DNA of 64,000 nucleotides, taken from contig CM061921.1 in NCBI GenBank assembly GCA_031002005.1, positions 127,688,597 through 127,752,596 on the forward strand, given 5' to 3'. The notes under the pieces were generated by a model that ran no database searches, was not told the DNA's origin, and saw only the letters and a list, made by a program, of their open reading frames with translations. The position numbers and the translations under genes are program-made. This DNA comes from Vandiemenella viatica (Eukaryota > Arthropoda > Insecta > Orthoptera > Morabidae). This document shows positions 12,252 through 22,305 of the stretch, one piece after another. Each line of letters begins with the position of its first letter. The first letter of the stretch is position 1.

Positions 12252-14652
12252 TCAGTACGGCATCTTATTCTTTCTAATCTTATCACACCAGTCATTGCGA
12301 CCTAAATAGGTTGGCGGAATAAGTATTTCATTGAACTCGAAATTTAAATTTTTTCGCATATTCTCCAATAAATTCGAACGCAAGCTACGTCGTCTGTCAT
12401 CCAAACCATCCCAGCCCAATCTATGTATCAATTCTGTTAAGCTTTCATAAGGGCTGTAGCAACAAGTCACGAATCGAGAGGCTCTCCTCTGCACCCTCTC
12501 CACTGAGTCAATCAGAACCTTGCGATACGGATCCCAAACTCCACAACAGTAATCCAGATGCGGACGCACTAGTGTTTTATACGATATCTCCTTTGTATGA
12601 GCATTAAAATTCCTCAAAATATGACCTATGAATCACATTTTAGAATTAGCCATGCCTACCACGGAAGTTACATGCTAGATCGTTTATAAACATTAAGAAA
12701 AGAAGTGGTCCTATTACACTTCCTTGAGGAACGCCCGAAGTAACATTTATCTTAGATGAGGATTCCCCGTCAACAACGACATATTGTGATCGACCAGTTA
12801 GAAAATCACGTATCCACTCGTAAATCTGAGCGGAAATACCGTAAGCACGAATCTTCGCTAAAAGTCGGTTATGTAGTACAGAATCAAAAGCTTTCTGAAA
12901 ATCCAAGAAAATTGCATCAACTTGCGAACCTGCATCGATAACGTTCATTACGTCATGGGAAAATAGGGCCAATTGTGTTTCACACGATCTCTTCTTCCGA
13001 AATCCGTGTTGACACGGTGTAAGTAACTCGTTCTCATCTAGAAACTTCATAATGTTTGAGCATATGACATGCTCCAGAATTCTGCTGCAGACAGATGTTA
13101 GAGATATGGGTCGATAATTCCTAGAATCACTCCGATCTCTTTTCTTGAAAACGGGAATTAGCTGGGCTATTTTCCAGCTAGAAGGTACTTTTCTCTCATC
13201 TAAAGATTTACGGAATATAACTGACAGAAATGATTCAATTTCCTCTCCGTATTCAGAAAATACTCTTACCGGTATACCATCGGGACCCGGTGCCTTACCC
13301 CACTTCAGGAGTTTAATTGCTCTACAATACCTATGCTATCAATTTCTATCGGATCCAGCTCTTATTCCACACGATGTGATAAAGTGGGGATGTGTTCCAT
13401 GTTTTCACGCGTGAATGAATTTTTGAATTCGGTGTTAAACACGTTGTCCTTGTCGCGGCTGTCTTCAACTTCCCGACCGTCTTTTATTAGAACTGACTTA
13501 TTGTTCCCACTGCAACTAACTTTTTTTACATAAGACCAAAATTTCTTAGTGTTTTCAGTGAGGCTCTTAGATAGAGAACTGAACGAAAGTCATTAAAGGC
13601 CTCACGCATCGCATTCTTAACATTTCCCCTTATCTCCTCTAACTTATCTAAATCAGTCCGATGCATCGTCCTTTTTGATCGTGCATGTATCTTCCTTTGC
13701 TTCTTGAGTAACCTTTTAACCTCCCATGTGTACCATGGGCGATCGTTACTTTCCCTGATGGTCCGTTTTGGTATATGCAAGTTCTTACCTTCCCCGACAG
13801 TATGTAAGAATCGATGCCACCTCTCTTCAACAGTGTCTCCTGCTACTAAGAAGGTATGGTAATTATGCCTCAAATACGTTCTAAAACACTCTTTTGAAGC
13901 CTTTTAGAATATGTAAACGGTCCACTCTTTTATCTTTTTGCGCGTCGTTGTTAGTTTTAGTGTAGCAATTACGGCTTTTTGATCACTTATTCCCGCGATG
14001 ATAGAAATATCCGTGAATAATTCAGGCCTATTTGTAACTATTATATCTAAAATATTTTCGTTACCGTTGAGACATCGCGTTGGTTCAGTTACGAGCTGCT
14101 CAAGATTGTGATCTGAGAAGAGGTCTAGAATGATTTCGCAAGCTCCTTTATCCCTGCCTCCAGTAATGTGAACGTAATTAGTCCAGTCGATATCTGGCAA
14201 GTTAAAGTCACCTCCTAGCATTATATATGGTGAAAATTGCCGTGCTATATTATTTACATTATTTCTTAAGGCCTCGGCAATATTTACGCTTGCATCTGGT
14301 GGACGATAGAAGGAGATTATCTCAAGTTTAGTCCTAGCCACGTTGAGGTTGGTCCATATAATTTAATTTCGCAGACAGTATGGATATCTACTTCGCTACA
14401 TATGGGGTTCTTACTAACAGCTATAAATACACCACCTCCTTGGGAATGAAACCTATCACCACGGAAAATGTTCATGTTACTATTAAAAATTTCGGTGGAC
14501 CTTATATCCGGTTTTAACCAACTTTCTGTGCCTATTACGATATCAGCATCTGTACTACGAATAACGTTTTCGAGTTCAGGCTGATTATTACAAACACTTC
14601 TGCAGTTAACTACTAGAACTTTTAATGTTCGGGATTCTTTTAAGCTACCCAT
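12252..14652 (-). pseudogene. LINE ORF2: APE endonuclease and reverse transcriptase, lacking the YADD box
   Basis: The endonuclease part (14652-13904) shows VVNCRSV, GTESWL, GDRFHSQGGG, GGDFNLPDIDW and LDIIVTN; the usual SDH triad reads SDQ. A basic linker lies at 13873-13526. The RT frame is open from about 13330 to 12646 with GKAPGPDGIP, NYRPISLTSV, HGFRKKRS, FLDFQKAFD and SGVPQGSVIGPLLF. The sequence then jumps to the thumb/C-terminal part (SYKTLVRPHLDYC, SVERVQRRASRF, 12617-12252). The FADD-containing segment present in the 62.5-kb copy is absent, a deletion of about 300 bases near 12650. In active relatives ORF2 nicks DNA and copies the element RNA at the nick. Several frameshifts are also present. 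Confidence 0.85.
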
Positions 14653-14717
14653 AACACGCAGTGCTCAATTTATCTTGGTTGTCCGTAACTGAATTTCCTT
14701 CTCAGGGTCACCCTCCC

Positions 14718-15692
14718 TCAGCCTAAAAAAAAAACCAATGGACCCCACACTGCCCCAGCCACCCGTGTAGCCGATTCTAGTGTGTAGTGCACCCCTGATC
14801 TATCCAAGAGATACCTACAAGACTCAAACCCAGGGCGAAGATCAAGGAATCTGCAACCATGACTATCACAGAAACGCCGTAATCTCTGGTTCAACCCCTC
14901 AACACGGCTCTGAACCAGAGGTCCACAGTCATTCCTATTGACAATGCTGCAGATGGTTAGCTCAGCAGAAATCTTACGGCCAACGGCCACAGAGTTCACC
15001 CTTTCTGCAAGTCGCCCAAAGGACGAGAGGATAACCTCCGACCCTAGACGGCAAGCATCATTGGTGCCGACATGAGCCACAATATGCAGCTGGCTGCACC
15101 CCGTCCGTTCAATGGCATCCGGGATGGCCTGTTCCACATCTCGGATCAGACCCCCCGGATTCGCCGGAATACACAATGAATGGATACCGGATTTCATCCC
15201 TATTCGCCATCTCCCTAAGGGGCTCGATATTCCGCCTAACGTTGGAGCTACCGACCACTAAAACCCCCTTCTGCAGTTGTCCAGACTTAGTGGGCTGTGG
15301 GGCTGCCAACTCACAGGCCAACGATTGCAGGACTGAATCGGTTCCAGACAATGCGTCAAACCGGTTGGACAGTGGTACAAGCTCGCCTTCCTGGGAATCA
15401 GGCTTGCACGATTGCCCCCGCATGTGGCGTCGACGTCCAGAAACCACACGCCAGCCACCACTAGGCGACGGCCGCAGAGATTCCGACGTCTCTGCCTGGA
15501 CTGCAGGTACAATGACTGGTATGGGAGAACCTGCGAGCCGCTTTGCTTCTACATGGTCACCAATACCGCCAAACTGCACTCACTTGCGGCAGCTTCCAAC
15601 TGTGTAACTCCAGTTAACAAAGCTGCAAGCTGGGTGCGCTGATCAGTCACCTCAGCCTGCGTCTGCACACAAAAACCACAGTCCGTACACAT
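14718..15692 (-). pseudogene. LINE ORF1: CxxC, coiled coil and SGNH esterase-like domain
   Basis: The frame from ATG at 15692 begins MCTDCGFC and continues with a heptad-like, Gln/Ala/Leu-rich stretch. After a frameshift near 15590, 15579-15180 gives a basic linker and LVVGSSNVRRNIEPL (block I of the SGNH/GDSL fold). After another shift near 15180, the frame to 14718 gives AHVGTNDACR (block III) and LDRSGVHYT (the Asp-x-x-His region). Esterase-type ORF1 proteins are known from CR1/L2-group LINEs and are thought to bind RNA or membranes; their substrate is unknown. Two frameshifts make this copy non-functional. Confidence 0.75.
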
Positions 15693-15780
15693 ACTACCTT
15701 ACAGAAAGAAGACTTAAGGAGTACACGAAAAACGGACTCACTATTCGTTCTCAATAGGAGGCTTTTTGGCAATAATCAAA

Positions 15781-15986
15781 TATACAGAGACGATGCTTAA
15801 GCTAACTATGCACTTTAAATTAAATTAACACCGGAGGTACTACATCAAGTAATGGTTGCCGACGAACGACCGCTGCTGCTGCTACTGACAAACAAATATG
15901 CAAAGATGAAGCTACAACTAACAACACACTTTGAATTAAATTATCACTGGAGGTTGTACTTCACGTAACCGCTGCCGACGAAAGAC
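15781..15986 (-). repeat. Two related ~116-bp units in the LINE leader
   Basis: Unit one (15781-15870) and unit two (15897-15986) share agatg...aagctaac, cactttaaattaaatta, cac.ggaggt and gccgacgaa.gac at a constant offset of about 116 bases. Tandem leader units of this kind act as promoter monomers in some LINEs. That role is an inference here. Confidence 0.6.
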
Positions 15987-16346
15987 AATTTGTTTATGAA
16001 GACATGGGACTTAATTCCTGACAGTAGCATTAAGGCTACGGTCAGGAATAGCAATGCGTTGGGCGACAATTAACACTGATTTTATGGTGTCGTTCATCGT
16101 TATTCCCACCTTACTATTTAATAGTTTTTAATAGCTAGTTTTCCATATTGTACGCATTTTATACTGCTGTCATCTGATTTTTGCCACCAGTATTTCTTAA
16201 TTGCAGACAGCTGCTCGTATTATGTACTGATTTTTTATTAAGTTTGCATTGCAGCTCAAACCGTCTATTTTTCACATACATTTTGCATCTGTGTTCCCGT
16301 CTATTAAAATATGTCTCAATGCATTATCCTGAAAACTTTTGTAGTG

Positions 16347-16603
16347 ACATATATTCACCGAGCGTGGTGGTGTAACGGCTAGCGTTCTGGCCTCGCATTC
16401 GGGAGGACGGCGGTTCGAATCCCCGTCCGGGCATCCAGATTTGTGTTTTCCATGGTTTCCCAAATCACTCTAGGCAAATGCCGGGATGCTTCCTTCAAAA
16501 GGCCATGGCCCAATTCCTTCCCTTTCCTTGCCCCCCATCCTATCCCGTCGCTAAAGACCTCGCTGTTAGAGAGACGTTAAGCAGATAAAAAAAACATGTA
16601 TTC
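16347..16603 (+). mobile_element. SINE family A, with target-site duplication
   Basis: Body 16357-16593: head accgagcgtggtggtgtaacgg (A box), B box ggttcgaatcc, then the family body gggcatccagatttg, ccatggtttccc, gccgggatgcttcc, ggccatggccc, and an A tail. The duplications are acatatattc (16347-16356) and acatgtattc (16594-16603). The head is tRNA-derived and the body is shared by about ten copies in this window. From 15990 to 16346 nothing else is recognised. Confidence 0.85.
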
Positions 16604-17153
16604 CCATAATCGTTTCTTTCTTGTGGTGTGGGACGTCGTTAACTGAGTCATTAAATGTGTACATGTTGCGGTTAATGTTGATCCAAATTAGTTTTGTGTA
16701 ATAAAAAATATTATTTACTGTTTTTAAAAGTATATTTTTGGTTTGAATAGCGAGTAACACAGTCCAGCGCCTTCTATATTTCCGATGATTCATTTCGTTA
16801 AGTCAATGCGTGGAAAATAATATGAAGTTTGGCCAATAGGACGGTATCTAACTCAGCCTACTGAATTTTTTTATTGGCAACTTATAAACGTAAAACTATA
16901 ACGACATTGATGTAAATCCTGTTTTTGCAAATTCTTTCCACTAATAATAAACTATATTCAAGCGTATAGAAATTTTAGTATTACTAAACTACAGAAACGG
17001 TCTAACACGAGCTGCGTAGTCTGGTCTTGTGAACGTATGGTACTCGGTTCGACTGTAAATAGTCAAATTTTTTTCTTTTCTTTTTTAAGCAATTATATAC
17101 TATACAGAGCATATGAGTAAAACATAACACTCATTTTTGCCAAATTTTACAGC

Positions 17154-17417
17154 TGATAATTAGTACCGAACGTGGTGGGTGAACGGTTAACGTTCTGGCC
17201 TCGCATTCGGGAGAACGTGGGTTCGAATCCTCGTCCGGGCATCCAGATTTGGGTTTTCCATGGTTTCTCCAAATCACTCCTGGCGAATGCCGGGATGCTT
17301 CCTTCAAAAAGGCCATGGCCGAATTCCTTCCCGTTCCTTGCCCCAGTCCCATCCCGCCTCTAATGACCTCGCTGTCGACGAGGCGTAAAGCCCAAGCAAA
17401 AAAAAATGATAATTAGT
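17154..17417 (+). mobile_element. SINE family A, intact copy with perfect 11-bp duplication
   Basis: Body 17165-17406 (242 bp), flanked by perfect TGATAATTAGT copies at 17154-17164 and 17407-17417. The head has gtgggtgaacggttaacg (A box) and gggttcgaatcc (B box). The end module gacctcgctgtcgacgaggcgtaaagccc contains a small hairpin (cctcg...cgagg), followed by an A tail. This is the best-preserved reference copy of the family in the window. Confidence 0.9.
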
Positions 17418-18089
17418 TTTCTTGCGTATTTTTTCCAATTTTCTTACCATGCACACAAAATTGTTTTGTCTTTAGCCATTATAACGAAACTTGGATAATT
17501 TTAACGAGCAGAATTGGAAATCGTGAATAGTTCAAAGATTTGTGTCGGCCCTTTTATTTAGAATTAAATTATTGTGAAAAATCGTGGATAGTTACCTTCC
17601 ACAATTCAAAATTTTGTACGTATGCATGGTACCAAAACATAAGTTAAAAATTTGTAGACCAGGGAATGTTGAGAGCAAGATTGCACCTTCCATTTGCTGC
17701 ATTGAGGTAATCACTTCAAGGCTATTGCTGTCCCTTTTGTCTAGTAGGTGCACATTACTGGAAATTCCCTCAATCGTGGGTGTTTACCTCGCACTGTCAC
17801 TATGTCACTAGATCGTAAAATAATTATAAGTTCTGATATTGTAGGAATTATTCACACATATCATAGGTAAAATGAGCATTCAGCAAAGTCGCCGTCATTC
17901 GTGAGTAAGAAAAGAGTCTGAAGAACTAATACAAAACGGCTAACGAATACGGGATAGCACCAAACATATTTTACTATGTTTTATTAAGATTTCATAAGCA
18001 ATTTTTTTTATTTAAAAAATTGCGGACAAAATCTTAATCACCGATTCCAGTCGAAATGTGAAGAACCGCAAAAAAATAAATAGAGAACA
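17418..18089. other. No gene recognised
   Basis: AT-rich sequence. A 75-residue frame (17584-17811) has no recognised motif and no splice context. Confidence 0.5.
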
Positions 18090-18960
18090 GGACGATCCTG
18101 AAATTGACGAGTGTGTTTAAACAAGGTAAGAACTAATCCATTTGCCTCCTTATTCGAAAGTGGAAGATTTTTCTGAAAATTTAGGGGCAGGTAATCTTAA
18201 GGCTAGCATCTACTGATTAGATAGTTTCGAGGGAAAAATGGCATCTCCTTTATGTCTTTGTATGGTGAAAGTGCAGGCAGCGATCAGATGCAGCAAGTGT
18301 TTAGAAAGACGATGTTTTACGCTTGGTGAAGGAAACGCGAAGTAAAACATTTTAAACATTGATGAAACAGGATTGTTTACTCCGAACAAAACATTAGCTT
18401 TGAAGGGAGAGCGGTGCTGTGGTGGATAAACAGTAAAGAGATTGTCACTATATTGTTTGGCGCCAAAGCTGCCTATGCTAATGACAGGAAAATTCGCTAA
18501 CCCAGGATGATTAAAAAATGTTAAATCAATACCACCAGAGTACAGATGAAATCTAAATTCTTGGATCATTGCAGAACATTGTAAAAAATTTCTGCTAAAA
18601 CTTGATGAAAACTAAGAGAAAAACTGAACTGCACATAATTCTATTCCACTTATGTAGAATGTAAAGGTGTTCTTTTTTTTCGTCACCGATCATGAATTTT
18701 GCTCTGCAACCGATGAAGTAGGCCATTAAAAAAATCTAAAGCTTTTTACAGACGCCCTGTCATATAACTTTTGCCAGTTTCTTTAGGGAACCACAAGATC
18801 ATTTCAAAGCTAAGGGTGCTTATAAATATATAATAAATGGTGACTGTGAAAGTAACTGATGTCCTTCGTTTATTTGATATTTATAATTTGTCATCTGCAA
18901 TTGAAGGAAATGGCTCAGGGAACTGTTATAATTGTCGTTGATGCGTGGTCTCAATTCACC
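18090..18960 (+). pseudogene. Tigger/pogo-like transposase relic
   Basis: Broken frames read NIDETGLFTPNKTLALKGE, then SLYCLAPKLPMLMTGKF, KNVKSIPPEYR and SWIIAEHCKKFLLKLDE, followed by a decayed LLQP-type stretch. This order matches the DDE catalytic core of Tigger (CENP-B-like) transposases: Asp-Glu-Thr at the first acidic residue, then the lysine/glycine loop. At least five stops or shifts are visible. Terminal inverted repeats were not found. Confidence 0.65.
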
Positions 18961-19880
18961 GAAACTACAAAATAAATGTATTTTGAAATCTAATCAATCT
19001 TAGAGAAAAATATGTCTTTCTACGGGACGCACGGGGAATAGCATGGTCTGATAATTGAACACCACATCACTACTGATGAAGACGTCGAGTTTGTGAAGAG
19101 CTCTCATATAAGCAGAAGTGGCGCAGTTTCATCTCACTAGAGTCGCTTCCTCAGCTGCTTGAATTTCGTCAGTATGTTTAAGGACAAAGCAAAGTAAGTG
19201 AAGCTATCTATCAGTCTCTGAATATGACTGACTATTTTAATAAGCTAAAGAGAAAAAAACTGTGTGTAAGAATCAGAAACATCATAACTCTTGGTAAACT
19301 GTACATTCCCATATGACCAGGGCCGGCGGATAATGTGGGTAGCAGTACCCAGCCGGAATTTGTGAGCGACCGAGCATGCATAGAGAGAAAAGAACTTAAA
19401 AAAAAAAGTCAGTCAGGTATGGCGTGTTATGTATTTCTGTAGTACAAACACACGCACACTCCTTTTTGGTAGGGTATAATTTTATAAACTTAGGCAAGTT
19501 ACACATTGAATTCCACATTTCCAAATCCAATTACACAAACCTAAAAAGTCCTCTTTAATATTTTTTTTCGGTGGGAGGGGGGTGAGGTGGGGGACAATGT
19601 GAAATATAATCTCTTCTATTGAATACAAAATTACAGCAGGTTTTGTATGATATTTACAATTCTGTTTACTCTTCCCCATGGCGCCGACCGTCATTCCATT
19701 CTGTTTATTTATTTATTTTCCTGGAATAGGTCTCCGTCGAAATTAAGGAAAACATGGTTCCATCAATCGTACGCTGTTGCATTGGCCGGGGGGTCTGTCA
19801 GAGGAGCCAAGAACATGAAAAATCAAATTTGTGCCTTTTTTAAGGCTCTAGCTAAAGATGTGACTGAACTGAAATCATGA
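18961..19880. other. No clear gene
   Basis: Mixed sequence with a simple A run near 19400 and a G-rich patch near 19568-19595. Open frames of 70-77 residues at 19482-19880 lack family signatures. Some of it may belong to the hAT-like relic that follows. Confidence 0.4.
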
Positions 19881-20330
19881 CTGCTAAGAGCTGCTCACAA
19901 ATAGCTTCATCATGACGGATACACCGAAATTCTTGATGTTGTGTTTACCACAGTGCTATCTGAAATCATGGAAGAAATAAGAGCACCTGATTTTTTTTTC
20001 CTATTTCTGATATTTCCAATACTGAACAATTATTCGTTTACCTGAGAATCGTTTCAGAAGATTTCATTGCAAATGAATACTTTATTGGGTTGTTTTCAAT
20101 TGCGAACACCAGGGAAGAAACCGCATTTGATCTGGTCATTGACATTTTCGCTAAGCACAATTTGCCACTCTCTAAACCCAGAGGCTACGATGAGGCTTCT
20201 AATCTTTCTTACAGTCACTAACACATAAAGAAGAGCTTTGAGCGTTATTTCTACACTGTAATGCTAATAATCTTAATTTCGTAGAGCAAAATGTAACTGT
20301 AGTAGTGAGAAAATTCATTGGAACAGTGAA
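19881..20330 (+). pseudogene. hAT/ZMYM1-like transposase relic
   Basis: Frames read FLISDISNTEQLFVY-type sequence and continue LRIVSEDFIANEYFIGLF, ETAFDLVIDIF, KHNLPLSKPRGYDEASNL. This is the pattern of hAT-superfamily proteins related to ZMYM1 (acidic residue before the D/E-x-F-hGLF segment, then the G-x-x-YDGASNM site, here RGYDEASNL). Stops interrupt it and it ends where repeat E begins at 20331. No terminal repeats were seen. Confidence 0.6.
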
Positions 20331-20593
20331 ATCTATATCTTTATATATAAAGATAAATGTATGTTTGTTTGTTTGTTCTTCATACAAATCCACAGTTTTC
20401 ATCCGATCTCGATGAAACTTTGCACACTTATCCTTTGAAACAAGGAAAAAACTACTGTCTACATTTGGTTGAAAAATTATCTGTATAAATAACACATGTT
20501 GTCTCATAACTTCGAAATACGGCGATAGACAGACTCGTTGGATATGGACGTCTCCGTACCGTGTTTCCGTATAGTGGACTGGCAGCTCAGTGG
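20331..20593 (+). repeat. Repeat E copy 1, left half
   Basis: Starts with a short TA-rich microsatellite, then gtttgtttgttcttcatac, the module tttcatccgatctcgatgaaactttgc, and gcgatagacagactcg, ending in a tRNA-like ctggcagctcagtgg. It is interrupted here by the Tx1-like LINE; the right half resumes at 26992. Comparison with the uninterrupted copy at 27376-27882 proves the split. Confidence 0.8.
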
Positions 20594-20781
20594 CAGTTCG
20601 GTGCTAGCAGCCGGCGGGTACGGACGTATAAACGGACAACTGCCGCGGAGCTCCGAGTTTACAGTGTTAAAGTGTTTAAGTGTTCCAAGTAATATTCAAG
20701 AGAGTAAAGTGATATTGTAAGAAGCTGAAGATTTACAGTCATCAGGCAGGTCATCGGCCAAAGAAACAGAAGAGGTAAGCA

Positions 20782-22178
20782 ATGGCGCATGCGACGTTAA
20801 CGAGAAAGAATACAGTGAAATTTGCGTTTGACCGAGCGTATGTTAGACCAACGGCCTTTGAGATTCACGAGTGGCTATACGACACGGTCAAACTGAATGA
20901 CGAAGAAATCGTAGGCATTCAGTTAGATTCTTTTCAGAATAGTGTTTTTGTGAAAATGACAAACGAAAAATTTTGTGAGAAAATAATTGAGTTGTACTCC
21001 GGAAACTTGAAATTCAATCACTCAGACGGAAACGTTAGCAGTTGTAAAGTATCCAATGCAGGAATGGGAATTAGACATGTGAGAATATTGAATCTTCCCT
21101 TTGAAGTAACAAGTGAAACAATACTACACGCAGTTAAACCATTCGGAACAATAATAGAGATAATGGAAGATAAGTGGAGTGGGAACATCAGATACAAAAA
21201 GTCGAACGGAGTGAGAATAGTAAAAATGGAAGTATCTAGGCATATCACATCTTACATCAATGTGTGTGGTTTCCGTGCTTTAGTAATGTATGATTGTCAG
21301 CCAAGAACTTGCGCTGTATGCAACTCCGTGGATCACGTAAGAGCAAACTGTCGAAGAATACAAACATCAACATTGCCTTTAACATATGTGAAGCGGACAG
21401 CTGTTCAGGAAAACAACAACGAAAGCCATCGACCTGAATACACACAGCAATTTCCTCCACTACTGGAAGACGACAGTATAGAGGAAACAACAGAAAACCC
21501 GTCAACAACACTGCCAAACACATATGTGAACCGGACAGCTGTTCAGGAAAACAACGGAAACCATCCACCCGTACACGCACAGCAATTCCCTCCACTGCAG
21601 GAAGCTGACGGTAAAACGAAAACGACAGAAATAACACCACAGGAAAAAGACATAGCAGGAAAAATCGTTGAAACAAACCAAACAGAAGAAGATAAACTCC
21701 CAACTAAGGAGACGGAGAACCCAAACTGTAAAGATGAGGGAAATCCAATAACAACAGAAACAATAAAGACTTAGAAGGAATACTTAAATATCCAAATGAA
21801 ATCGAGGAAGCAATGGAATCAGAAAACGAAAGAAGTGATCTCACGAAGACGAATGATACTCAGTCGACGGCTGATGAAATGTAGTGGACACCACTCGATA
21901 AGGCCGGAAGAAAGATACGCGCAAAGAGGAGACCCGAGACATAAACTATACAAACAAGGATAAAGTCAAAAGAATTGGAAAGTAATGAAAACACCAGAGC
22001 AAAAGGGAAGAAAATAAGAACACAAGCATACGAAAAAATCCAACCAATGTCAATAGAAGAACTACCCTCTGATACCAGTATGCTATTAGAAGGAGATAGA
22101 GAAAAAGCAACCATCTATCTAAGCTGGACAGACGACCGATCACAAGGGGAACCAACAGAGCGCACTCATACAGTCTGA
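20782..22178 (+). pseudogene. Tx1-like LINE ORF1 (gag-like, CCHC zinc knuckle)
   Basis: The first 330 codons (20782-21774) are open. Residues 10-100 hold a conserved N-terminal domain (TVKFAFDRAYVRPTAFEIHE), 95-165 an RRM-like fold (VRILNLPFEV), and 177-190 a C-x2-C-x4-H-x4-C knuckle (CAVCNSVDHVRANC), which would bind element RNA. The following tail carries a repeat unit twice (TYVxRTAVQENN ... QQFPPL, about 198-285). A frameshift near 21765 and later stops break a continuing acidic and basic tail (EAMESENERSD; then 21975-22178). The start ATG fits the family N-terminus. Confidence 0.8.
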
Positions 22179-22305
22179 AACCTCAGAGCATCCGTAAAGA
22201 ACTGAAACGAAGATACAGCAATAATGACAAAAAGAACCTAACAATAAAACTGTATCAGGAAATTGACAGCACTGTAAAAAGGAAACACAGCAAGTACCGA
22301 TAGAG

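Larger units (their letters stand above)
12128..16000 (-). mobile_element. CR1/L2-group LINE, nearly full length (copy 1)
   Basis: A non-LTR retrotransposon on the minus strand. From 5' to 3' it has a leader with two related units (15781-15986), ORF1 with coiled coil and SGNH esterase, ORF2 with APE endonuclease and reverse transcriptase, a short 3' UTR (gtgggtggcagaaggtgctaagcacc), and a microsatellite tail of tagatg-type units at 12128-12155. Family members with the same 3' end lie at 48988, 58017, 58366 and 62553. Assignment to the CR1/L2 group rests on the esterase ORF1 and the SGVPQGSVIGPLLF motif. The 5' end is not sharply defined. All frames are broken, so the copy is dead. Confidence 0.8.

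Noticed and set aside
15176..15607. 143-codon plus-strand open frame
   Set aside because: It is the antisense of the LINE ORF1 linker and esterase region and has no motif of its own.
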